Source of the DNA: Dactylorhiza incarnata
Lineage: Eukaryota; Streptophyta; Magnoliopsida; Asparagales; Orchidaceae
DNA: 64,000 bases
NCBI GenBank assembly: GCA_033032865.1
Contig: JAWHQI010000304.1
Location: 2,269,001-2,333,000 of the forward strand
Direction of reading: 5' to 3'
Every line of letters starts with the position of its first letter. The first letter of the stretch is position 1. Both the position numbers and the translations under genes were made by a program. The notes beneath the pieces were generated by a model that ran no database searches, was not told where the DNA came from, and saw nothing but the letters and a program-made list of their open reading frames with translations. Positions 54,547-63,386 of the stretch are shown one piece after another.

Positions 54547-54684
54547 GGTTGCCGGACCCCGGCGTACCTGCCCGATGTCGTCCGGTGGCTCTCCTTCAGG
54601 GCTACCGCCAGCGATGGCCCTGACGGAGCGCCGCCGGACGACATCCGGCAGGTTCGCCGGGGTCCGGCTGTACAACCTATATTC
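54547..54684. repeat. GC-rich inverted repeat
   Basis: The left arm (about 54549-54592: ttgccggaccccggcg, cccgatgtcgtccgg) and right arm (about 54633-54683: ccggacgacatccgg, cgccggggtccggc) are inverted copies with a 40-bp loop. The symmetry explains open frames on both strands. Confidence 0.8.
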
Positions 54685-54699
54685 TTCGAGGGTAGGACT

Positions 54700-55411
54700 C
54701 AATTCAGGCCACGCAGGCAGAAGTCAAAGTCAAATGTCAAAGCAAAAGCCAAAAGTCAGAGATCAAGGACAACTCAGACAGCAGGAACAGTAGAAAGCCT
54801 AGGCGAGTATAGGCAAGCTTGTGCGAGCAGCCCCCCATACTCATCGGGTGGGCGAACACAGTAGATGCTCGGCGAAGCCAGACGAGATCCCCTCAAATGT
54901 CGCATAGTCGTCGGGCAGGGCTGGGCTATAAATAACCCCCCTCCCCTTTGGTTTTCCTATAAATAGAACCTCATGGGTACTTGGATTGGCACCTTTGGCT
55001 AAGCTTTCGGAACCCTATTTTCGAAGACTTTCCCCCTGAGTTCTTGATCGTCACCCTCGACCATCATCCTAGATACTCGCCAAGTTGGTGCATTCCTCGT
55101 ACCTGCTCGTTCATCTTTGGTGGTGGAGGAGAAGTCTCTTCTGAGCTTCTGGGTACGTGGTGGGACCTCCCTGCCGCAGCATCTGGGGTCTTGTTGTGGT
55201 TGTTCTGACCTCTTCGTCATTGCCAGTCAAGCCGTCTAGTTGGACTGCTGGACGAGTAGCCTCTGGCTGCATTGATCCGAATTTTGGAGTCAGGATTTTC
55301 CCGGCTTCAACATCGGTGATCCCGAAGGTGGGGTCCAGGCAGGATGGTAGCTCCGAGCCGGTCGGCGGCGGCGGAGGGAAACTATCCAGGAATGGCTATC
55401 GCGGTGGTTTC
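54700..55411 (+). promoter_or_regulatory. LTR- or promoter-like sequence with two TATA boxes
   Basis: Two TATA boxes, ctataaataac (54929) and ctataaatag (54958), are preceded by caaagtcaaa repeats and followed by GC-richer non-coding sequence. This resembles the U3/R/U5 of a gypsy LTR. It continues at 57116 beyond the solo LTR inserted at 55412. No partner copy is seen. Confidence 0.4.
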
Positions 55412-55621
55412 TGATGACTGATATTTTAGTCATCATTTTAGGCTAATATCTTATTAGATATTTAAATAAATTATCGTATTTTGTTCTTTGTTTTTATAAA
55501 TTTTCGTAAAAATAATATTGTACGTTATAACTAATACATTTTCTATTTTGTAGGGATTCGGCAGGCCTGTGGAGAATTTATGTGCGAAATCCCGCTGTCG
55601 CATCCAAGACTCGCAAGTTGT

Positions 55622-55665
<44 letters not shown>

Positions 55666-57115
55666 TATATGCATATAAATGTTTATATATATATGTTTAT
55701 ATGCATATATATATGTTTATATATATAAATGTTTATATTTATATATGTTCATGTTTAATATATATACGTTTATATATATATATGTTTATTATTTACGTTT
55801 ATATATATATATATATATATTCTGCAGCATTCCGGCAACCTTCTTGCAGCAACCCATGCATGCAACCAGCAGCTCTCCTGATGCTCCTCCACCACCTTTG
55901 CAAGGAGTAGCCAACCGACCTCCTCCGCCCAAGTCCGCGTTTCACAAGGATGCCGCCTCCAGCCCGAGCTCCTCGATGTGCGCCTCCACAGATCCCGCCC
56001 GACATTATGCCTCCTCAGGAAGGCTAGCACCACCGCACCTGTCAAAGAATATATTTTATTATCATCTATAAAGAGGTCTCCTCGGGAAGGAGGAAGTAGC
56101 ATTGGCAGAAGAGAAAAATAAGAGTGACAGTTTATTAGATAGTTTAATTATTATTATATATTTCTCGTGTTAAGGTGGTTCGTCTTTTGATTCTCTAATT
56201 TAATCGTGTACTTCTCTTATTTCAATTTAATATTTTATGTGTGTAACTCGCACTTTTATTTTGAAACACTTTTTTTGTCCGCTAGCAGTAAAATCTCAAT
56301 TTTATTTCTCTTAGAAAATTATTCATATTTCAATTTGGTGTTCTTGTCGCGCTGTTCGTTTCATAATGTCTCAGTTTTATAATAAAAATTTCTCCATCTC
56401 TATGAACGGCTAATTTCTTTGGTGCTCAATCGCGATGATCCGAGGATGAGATAATATTGTTATAATTTATGAAAATTGTTTTTCTCTTATTGTTGAACGC
56501 CTACGATTTACCTTTGATCTAAAAAATTATTATGAGGCTATATCATTAATATATAGTCTTCATATTGTTTTCGTTCTTTAGTTAGCCGAGAGGCTCGTAA
56601 GACGAATTGATCGCTCATTGGTAAAAAGAGTAGAACGCAACCCGAGAGTGAGGACCACGTAACTCTTCCGGATTGGAGTAAAATCCAATAGCGAGGTTCA
56701 CACCTTAAGGCAAGACTTAGGCGATGCGATTTGAGAACGAAAGTTCGGTCGATACACCTAAGCTTAGTTGAACCTAAACCTCGAAAGATGAGTGTTCGTA
56801 CTTTGGGAACCTCCACGGTCAAAGCCTCTTCAACAAGAGAATTGCATTTTATTCTCATTTCAATATTCTTTATTTTCGAGGTGATTCAAAGATCGGGTGC
56901 TAACTTTTAAATCATCAAATTAATTTCTTTAGTATTTCTAATCTTTACTATTCGCAACCCCAACTCCAAATTTATATTAGATAAGATAATAACAATTTTC
57001 AAAGTAGAATTACTCAACCACCCGAGTCTAATACGACCTTGGTTTTTATAATTCTATACTACTTTCGACGCGGTACACTTGCCGTTGTTGTTTGCAGTCA
57101 TAATTTTGCGCATCA
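55412..57115 (+). mobile_element. Solo LTR (1,704 bp)
   Basis: It begins TGATGACTGATATTTTAG and ends TTTGCGCATCA, with TGATG..CATCA inverted termini. A perfect GTTTC duplication flanks it (55407-55411, 57116-57120). No internal coding domain, primer-binding site or second LTR is present, so it is a solo LTR left by recombination between two LTRs. Its start resembles large plant gypsy LTRs, but I do not assign a clade. It contains an AT microsatellite. Orientation is tentative. Confidence 0.88.
55626..55822. repeat. AT/TATATGTT microsatellite
   Basis: A (TA)n run followed by imperfect repeats of tatatgtttatatgcata and tatatatatgttta, then (TA)n again, inside the solo LTR. Confidence 0.92.
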
Positions 57116-57265
57116 GTTTCGCGAGGGAGGGAGGGAGGGAAATTTCAAGGGAATGGCTATTTGCAGTCCATGATGTCTTGATCCGTCGGCTATTATTTGA
57201 TGAGTGGTTCTAATTAAGTCTAACATGGTCCTCTAAGTATTCCTTTATAGTATACGAGCATCTTC

Positions 57266-57380
57266 GCACGGGCTACGCCCGTGCTCGATGCTCTCGGGCG
57301 GCCTTCGGCCGCATCTAGGCGGCCTTCGGCCGCCCCCGGCGGGCTCCGCCCGGCCCCGGCGGGCTCCGCCCGCCCTGCGG
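57266..57380. repeat. Cluster of GC-rich hairpins with 3-nt loops
   Basis: Perfect short palindromes in series: gcacgggc-tac-gcccgtgc, gcggcc-ttc-ggccgc twice, cgggc-tcc-gcccg and ggcgggc-tcc-gcccgcc. Another tcc-type copy lies near 57440. They sit at the 3' end of the Helitron-like element. Confidence 0.85.
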
Positions 57381-57381
57381 A

Positions 57382-57530
57382 TAATATAACGTTATATTAA
57401 CAGCAGCTTTTTATATTAACGTTTTATTTAATATAGTCGGGGCTCCGCCCGCCCCCGGCGGGAGCGAGTAATATAACGTTATATTAACAGGAGGTTTTTA
57501 TATTAACGTTTTATTTAATATAACGTTTTT
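57382..57530. repeat. Duplicated AT-rich unit with an 18-bp perfect palindrome
   Basis: taatataacgttatatta, a perfect palindrome, occurs near 57382 and 57469. Each is followed by a ttttatattaacgtttta segment. The period is about 87 bp. Confidence 0.85.
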
Positions 57531-57559
57531 ATGAACGTTTTATTTATAGTAATGCATTT

Positions 57560-57731
57560 TTAATATAGTATTTTTACTTCTTATAAATTTCATTTAGCAA
57601 ATTTTGCTACGGCAATAGTAAATCGTGTAAATAAAAAAGAAAGCTTTGGAATTTTTGATAATGACAAAGCATCAGAAAAAATTGCAGAAACATTAAAATA
57701 TATACAGTTAAATAAAATGGGAAAAATCTAA
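57560..57731 (+). other. Short AT-rich open frame of unknown origin
   Basis: About 55 codons from a stop near 57561 read YSIFTSYKFHLANFATAIVN, then RVNKKESFGIFDNDKASEKI and a Lys-rich end, with TAA at about 57729. There is no ATG near the start. The codon use is extremely AT-rich, unlike the neighbouring GC-rich DNA. I do not recognise it; it may be chance or a captured fragment. Confidence 0.3.
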
Positions 57732-57794
57732 ATGAGAATTCTTCTAATATATACAGCAGGTGGGTCCGCCAGTTGTTTTGGTGTGGGACTTTTT

Positions 57795-57838
57795 AGTCCC
57801 ACATCGCCAAGTAGGTTATTTTTCCGCTCTTAATAAAG
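57795..57838 (+). promoter_or_regulatory. USE plus TATA, Pol III-type spacing, unit 1
   Basis: AGTCCCACATCG (57795-57806) matches the plant snRNA upstream sequence element RTCCCACATCG. TTAATAAAG (57830-57838) follows after 23 bp, the spacing of Pol III genes such as U6 and U3. Pol II snRNA genes have about 10 bp more. A T5 run at 58012-58016 could end a transcript of about 150 nt. The RNA itself is unrecognised. Confidence 0.6.
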
Positions 57839-58030
57839 CTGTTCACGGGCCTAAAAGCATCATCTTGATCTCGCCTGACCCAACGCGTGAGCCTGTCCCG
57901 CTCGGGCGACTGAACCGCGAAGGACCAAGCCCCTTCCCGCGCCTGTGAGCCTCACCCGCCTTTGCGCATGATCCTCGCCGTACCTATACAGCAGGTGGGC
58001 CCTGCCAGCTATTTTTGTGTGGGACGTTTT

Positions 58031-58074
58031 AGTCCCACATCGCCAAGCAGAATGTTTTTCAGCTCTTAATAAAG
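58031..58074 (+). promoter_or_regulatory. USE plus TATA, Pol III-type spacing, unit 2
   Basis: AGTCCCACATCG (58031-58042) and TTAATAAAG (58066-58074) are again 23 bp apart, although the spacer has changed at several bases. A T4 run at 58266-58269 could end a transcript of about 170 nt. Confidence 0.6.
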
Positions 58075-58496
58075 CAGTTCACGCGCCTAAAAGCAACAGC
58101 TTGATTAAGCCTAACCACTTGCGTAAGCCTTACCCCCGCGGGCGCCTGACCCGCCGTGGACCCGAGCCCCGTCCCGCGCCGGTGATCCTCACCCGCCCGT
58201 GCGCCTGACCCTCGCGGATCCTACCCAGTCCCGCGCCCTGCCCCTTCCGCGCGCACCTTACAATGTTTTCGGCCCTGTAGGGGTAAAAAGGTAATTTCAT
58301 AGGCAGTAGGTTTATGAGCCCTACGAAAAAGTGGAGAGAGAGAGGGCTCGTTTGATCGGACGGTGGTGGCATAACCGAACCAAGATTGACGGCCCAGATG
58401 CGTCCAATGAACTCCAGAACAGCTAGATGCAATACTTTCTTATATTAGTACAGATATAGATATAGGCATTTATTAGGACCTCCCTCTAAGTTTGAA

Positions 58497-58758
58497 AAAT
58501 TACAGATTGCACTCCTCTCATTATTGAAATTACAAAAACATTCCCTGAATGTTACAAAATATAATATTTACCTCCTCTAAAGTTCACAATTCATAACATC
58601 CATGCACAAAAATACTCCACTCGGAGTACATTTTCAGGGGGGTTTTGTGTGCATGGATGTTATGAAATGTGAATTTCAGGGGAGGTAAATGTTATGTTTT
58701 GTAATATTCATGAGAGATTTTTGTAATTTCAATAATAAGAGTGATGCAATCTGTAATT
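58497..58758. repeat. Foldback element, arms of about 115 bp
   Basis: The left arm (58497-58612) and right arm (58643-58758) are inverted copies, from attacagattgcac to catgcacaaaa and back. The loop itself contains tactcc-actc-ggagta. It is non-coding and lies directly beside the Helitron-like element. Confidence 0.85.
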
Positions 58759-58762
58759 ATGC

Positions 58763-59137
58763 ACACATCTATCTTTTGAAATTATAATTATCTCCCCTCT
58801 AAGTTTTTTGCGTTTACAAAAATGTCCATTCCCTTAGAAATATGAAAGAAAAAGGATAAAATCAACCAATTTAATTTATGATATTAGTGAGAAATATGTC
58901 AAATCATTTTATGATATTCCAATTTTACTTTTTTGTAATAATTTTACATTGAAGAGGGTGCGTTACATTTTACTTTTTATGATAAATGTAGAGTCATTAT
59001 AAAAGCATAAATTAAAATATCATACAATATTTTGATGATTTTATCATTTTACACCCATATTTGTAACTGAAGGGGCAATTTTGCAAACTGAGAAACTTAG
59101 AGGGGGGAGGTAAATGTAATTTTGAATGATAGAGGGG
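58763..59137. repeat. Second foldback element
   Basis: Arms of about 65 bp (about 58763-58828 and 59069-59137) pair through tctcccctctaag and cttagaggggggag, with acaaaaatg/caattttg words. The AT-rich interior is non-coding. It is related in text to the first foldback. Confidence 0.6.
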
Positions 59138-60080
59138 TGTAACCTGTAATTATGCTTTCCGAGGGGTGCTACCGGGCTTGAGCTAGGTGGCCTTCTGGTC
59201 GGGGCGGGACTGATAAAGGACAAGTTAAATAAAGATAGTGGAGAAGTTGACGTCGACAATCAACTTCAAACTAAATCTATATTTCTATTTTATTATGTAC
59301 TTTATTTCGGGCATACTTATGAGTTCACTTGCATTTTATTGTTTATGTAGTTTTGGGCTTTATGCATTGTAGGATATATTATAGATCTTAAGCAAGTCAA
59401 GCTCAATATCATCCAAACCCAACATAACTTAGCTCACATATGAAACCGCCCATTTTCACACAAACCATTTTATTTCTTCATATCATGAATGACCACCACG
59501 AACCACCCCCTTTTCATACATAAATCACCTTATTTTCTTCATGTCATTAATAGCCACCACAAACTACCCCCTTTTCACATGTAAGCCACCTCATTCAAAC
59601 ATGTGACTAAAGACCACCATAATGAATGGTCACCATAAACTTCTCCATTTACACACAAACCACTTTATTTTCTTCATGCCTTTAATAGACACCACAAACC
59701 ACCTCATTTTCACATGTAAGCCACCTCATTTTCTTCTCATTCAAATATGTGACTAAAGGCCACCATAATGATGGTCCAACCTCCAACCAAATATATGGAC
59801 TCCAAATCCCTCCCCTCCTCATCTTTCATGACTCACAAGATCTATAAATAGGCATGAATGCTCATGTTATAATCATCCTTTGAATGAATGAAAGTTGTGT
59901 TGGTGCTTCCATGGTGATCTGGAAGTGGTCAAATATCTAGTCTCACTGTCAACGCGATATGAGCCTATAGGGTCGCACATAAAAGTGCTTGGAGAAATTG
60001 GATAAAGAATTGAGTTGGTCTTGCTCATATTGGATGTGAGTAGAGGATCATTTTTTGACTGTTTGGAATTAAGTTGAGAA
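59138..60080 (+). repeat. Probable U3 part of the Copia-5 5' LTR or adjoining sequence
   Basis: Mostly AT-rich with repeated accaccataaac and cacaaaccac words at 59450-59770 and a TATA box ctataaatagg at 59842. The left LTR boundary could not be fixed; a start near 59210 is possible. No coding feature. Confidence 0.35.
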
Positions 60081-60090
60081 TGTCTCAACG

Positions 60091-60335
60091 GGAAATCGTT
60101 TAAAGTGTTTAAACGATTGGACTTATACTAGACAAATTCGGCTAAAATGTTTAACCGAACTGGGTCAAATTCGGCTAATAGGTTTGGACGAATTCGGCTA
60201 AAGTGTTTAGACGATTTCGGCTAAGTCAAAATTCGGGTAAATGGTTTAATCAAATTTAAATAGCCGAATTAGTATAGTCGAATTCGTCTACAGGGTATAG
60301 GCTAATTCGTTTAAAGGGTTTAGTCGAACTGATTG
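60091..60335 (+). repeat. Degenerate dyad repeats TTCG-N-CGAA
   Basis: About seven loosely spaced units, each a dyad with a 2-3 base centre. The best are aatcgtttaaa-gtg-tttaaacgatt (60094-60118, perfect) and ttcggctaaa-atg-tttaaccgaa (60137-60159, one mismatch). Later copies decay toward 60335, where the regular 25-bp array begins. Confidence 0.75.
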
Positions 60336-60340
60336 ATTAC

Positions 60341-60840
60341 ATTCGTCGAACGCATATTGTTGTCGGTTCGTCGAACGCAGTTTTCTGCGGGTTCGTCGAA
60401 CGCAAGTTGTTGCGGGTTCGTCGAACGCAGATTGTTGCCGGTTCGTCGAACGCAGGTTTCTGCCGGTTCGTCGAACGCAAGTTGTTGCGAGTTCGTCGAA
60501 CGCAAGTTGTTGCGGGTTCGTAGAACGCAGATTGTTGCCAGTTCGTCGAACGCAAGTTGTTGCGGGTTCGTCGAACGCAGTTTTCTGCGGGTTCGTCGAA
60601 CGCAGGTTTCTGCCTGTCCGTCGAACGCAAGTTGTTGCGAGTTCGTCGAACGCAAGTTGTTGCGGGTTCGTCGAACGCAGATTGTTGGCAGTTCGTCGAA
60701 AGCAAGTTGTTGCGGGTTCGTCGAACACAGGTTTCTGCCGGTTCGTCGAACGCAAGTTGTTGCGGGTTCTTCGAACGCAGATTGTTGTGGGTTCGTCGAA
60801 CGCAAGTTGTTGCGGGTTCGTCGAACGCAGCTTTATATAA
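60341..60840 (+). repeat. 20 x 25-bp tandem array with two dyads per unit
   Basis: Twenty units of exactly 25 bp without a single indel. Each starts with the dyad gttcg-t-cgaac (perfect in 15 units), followed by a second dyad such as cgcaa-gttg-ttgcg or cgcag-tttt-ctgcg. Unit types recur with a six-unit higher-order pattern. The last unit runs into ctttatataaat, a TATA box. It probably belongs to the U3 of the Copia-5 LTR. Confidence 0.92.
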
Positions 60841-60843
60841 ATC
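60832..60843 (+). promoter_or_regulatory. TATA box at the end of the 25-bp array
   Basis: ctttatataaat directly follows the last repeat unit. Transcription would start about 30 bp downstream, giving an R-U5 of about 340 bp up to the LTR end at 61204. Confidence 0.55.
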
Positions 60844-61204
60844 AGTTTGCAATTTAGGTTTCCTGACACACGTGACGGCTGGCCTCTTACGGTTTACGGA
60901 AGACGGAAACTTAGACCGACCCTTTTGCGATTTGACACAATTTTACACTTACTCCTCCGACGAGCAGTCCATTGTTGACGGAGCAGATAGGAAGTGCAGA
61001 GCAAGAACTTGGAATAGGATTCCGAATCCTAGAAGATTTTTCTTGGAGCTTTTGATTGAGTGCTGACTCAATTCCGTGAAGGTAATTTTGTTGCCTCTAT
61101 TTCCTGATTCATGGTTTTAGCAAGATCCATATGTCTCTTTGGGTTGTTCTTGATATATTCCGCTGCACACATATGATGTGTATACCCTTAAGGAAAACCG
61201 AACA
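60844..61204 (+). repeat. Copia-5 5' LTR, R-U5 part
   Basis: Non-coding sequence ending aaaccgaaca, one base before the primer-binding site. This fixes the right end of the LTR. The other LTR lies outside the window. Confidence 0.7.
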
Positions 61205-61205
61205 G

Positions 61206-61218
61206 TGGTATCAGAGCC
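61206..61218 (+). other. Copia-5 primer-binding site
   Basis: TGGTATCAGAGCC, complementary to initiator tRNA-Met, one base after the LTR end. Confidence 0.95.
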
Positions 61219-62056
61219 AGGTTTTTGCTAATTCCATGTTTCAGAAATTGTTTCCTTCGCAGTAACCGTCTGTCTCTATGATAGTTTGTGAAACTAAAAC
61301 TAGAGAGACGAGCTTGTCTACTGCAATAAGGGTGTTTTCTTTTGCTAGCTTCCAGTACATGTAAATCCGAAGGTTTAGAAATATTCTAAATATTCAAATT
61401 TAATCCATATCATCAAGTGTTGATGGTTTTGCGCATCTGGAATGTATCCGGGTTATGCTTGGTCTGTTTGTGAATTGTGTGCACATTGATTAAATGTTAA
61501 TCACGATGAAATGTTCATCAATTAAAAGATAAAATCCCTTATCCAATATTAAGTATTCGGATGCCTTCCGGTGGATGACACTCTTCCTGCCTCGATCGAT
61601 GAAGTGTGGGCTTGCCAAAGCAAGGTGCATTAATCTATCTTGGTAAGGGTGCGAGCGGATAATTGTGATATCCCACTGTCGACATCGGGTCCAACTTAAC
61701 TAAGTGACCTCAAAGGTTGAGTGCTTAGAGGCATAGGGTTGACATGCACCATATGATGGATGCGAATAAAGAGTTATTCACCAACCATACAAGAGTTGCA
61801 TAGTGATGCAATTGGCAAGTGTTGCCTACCTAAATAACCACATTGTGAGAGAAACGCCAAAGCGGACTCATTGTGTTTGTGAAATACGGATCTTGTCCAC
61901 TAAGAGAGTAGCTCACATAAACTCTCTGAATCGATATTAAGGGTTATCGATTTGATTAAAATAGTGAGAGCTCTGTTAATAGAAGTCCTTATTAAAGTAA
62001 AATGTATTTTGAAATATAGTACTGAAAAACTTTTGCAAATTTATTGTAGAATTTCC

Positions 62057-62870
62057 ATGACAAATACCTCCCCCTCCACGTTGTCCTTGAGAGCCATCCT
62101 TGAGAAGGATAAGCTCAATAGGACGAACTTCCTCGACTGGTACAGGAACCTGAGAATTATTCTCAGACAAGAGCGCAAGCTCTATGTCTTGGAAGGTGAA
62201 GCCCCCACAGAGCCGGCCGGAAATGCTCCGAGAGCAGATAAAGATGCTTACAAGAAGTATCAGGATGATACCTTGGATGTGGAATGCCTCATGCTTGCTA
62301 CCATGTCCTCTGAGCTTCAGAAGCAACACGAGAGCATGTGTGGTTATGAGATAATCGGGCACCTCAAGAAGATGTTTGAGGGGCAAGCCCGACAAGAGAG
62401 GTTTGACATATCCAAGGCATTATTTCAGTGCAAAAGGGGAGCTCGAGACTCAGTAGGGACTCACGTACTCAAGATGATTGGGTATATAGAGAACCTTGAA
62501 AAACTGGGTTTTCCCTTGGGCCAAGAGTTGGCCACGGATCTGATCCTGCAATCGTTGCCGGACAGTTATGAGCAGTTCGTCTTAAACTATAACATGAATG
62601 AAATAGAAAAGACACTGTCTGAGCTCCTTGGCATGTTGAGAACTGCCGAGAACAATATGAAGAAGGCCAAGTCTTCCAGCCCCATATTGATGGTGCATAA
62701 GAGCAAGGCCAAGGCCAAGGGATCTAAGAAGACGAAGATTGGATCTAAGTCTCCTCTTGATCCCAAGTCTTCTGCACTGAAAAGGAAAGGTCTGGCGAAG
62801 GAAGGTATGCCACCACTGCGGTAAGGCAGGGCATTGGAGGCGGAACTGTCCCCTCTATATTGAGGATCTG
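62057..62870 (+). pseudogene. Copia-5 gag with frameshift before the zinc knuckle
   Basis: I choose ATG 62057 (MTNTSPSTLSL) because the text upstream is not gag-like. The frame has KLNRTNFLDWYRNLRIILRQ, KYQDDTLDVECLMLATMSSE, FEGQARQERFDISKALF and FPLGQELATDLILQSLPDSY, a UBN2-type gag. It ends at 62824, but the knuckle CHHCGKAGHWRRNC (from 62808) lies in another frame. A 1-nt indel around 62780-62807 therefore separates capsid and knuckle. After the knuckle the second frame continues into protease. Confidence 0.9.
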
Positions 62871-63386
62871 CAAAAGAAGAAAAGAAGTATGACTTCCACT
62901 TCAGGTATTTATGTTATAGAGATAAACCTTTCTGCTCCTTCATCTTGGGTATTGGATACCGAATGTGGTTCTCACATTTGTACAAATGTGCAGGAACTGA
63001 GAAGGAGAAGAATGTTAGGTAAAGGGGAGGTAGACCTGCGCGTCGGGAATGGAGCAAGAGTTGCTGCCGTCGCTGTTGGTGTCTACTGTCTTTCTTTGCC
63101 CACCGGGCTTATAATAGAACTAGATAACTGTTATTATGTTCCAGCCATAACTAGAAACATTATATCCATTTCATTTCTTGACATGAAGGGTTTTTCGTTT
63201 ATAATTAAGAACAATTGTTGTTCGATTTTTATGAATGTTGTTTGTTATGGTGTAGCCCAATTATTTAATGGTTTATATGTTTTGAACTTAGACCATCCGA
63301 TCTATAATGTAGAAAATAATAAAAGACTAAGAACAAATGACTTGAATCCTACATACCTTTGGCATTGTCGATTGGGCCATATATAA
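62871..63386 (+). pseudogene. Copia-5 protease and start of pre-integrase
   Basis: In frame with the zinc knuckle: APSSWVLDTECGSHICTN, the copia protease site, where the catalytic DTG has become DTE, a likely loss of function. ELDNCYYVPAITRNIISIS and FSFIIKNNCCSI follow, then the pre-integrase start YLWHCRLGHI, where a small insertion (tatataaac) causes a stop at 63384. Confidence 0.88.

Larger units (their letters stand above)
57750..58220 (+). repeat. Two tandem units of about 235 bp with USE and TATA motifs
   Basis: Unit 1 (57750-57984) and unit 2 (57985-58220) both begin tatacagcaggtggg and contain an inverted repeat tgtgggac-loop-gtcccaca, a TATA-like box and a GC-rich conserved downstream body with ttcacg-gcctaaaagca. 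Confidence 0.85.
57255..58460 (-). mobile_element. Helitron-like element (1,206 bp) carrying USE/TATA units
   Basis: On the minus strand it begins TCTATATCTGTACTAATATA, a typical plant Helitron 5' end. It ends with an 8-bp-arm hairpin (gcacgggc gta gcccgtgc) and gaagatgCTCG. The flanking bases are A and T. No Rep/helicase is encoded, so it is non-autonomous. It carries a GC hairpin cluster, a duplicated 18-bp palindrome, a short AT-rich open frame and two tandem promoter-like units. The terminal CTCG is not CTRR, as in the small element at 47896. Confidence 0.55.

Noticed and set aside
54414..54702. Overlapping ORFs on both strands
   Set aside because: They result from the GC-rich inverted repeat at 54547-54684, which reads open on both strands.
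60341..60840. CRISPR-like array or repeat protein gene
   Set aside because: The 25-bp units are contiguous with no unique spacers, and the genome is plant. Long ORFs exist here in several frames on both strands only because 25-bp units without stops cycle through all frames.
61952..62056. N-terminal extension of Copia-5 gag
   Set aside because: The 35 extra residues do not resemble gag; ATG 62057 starts at the usual gag N-terminus.
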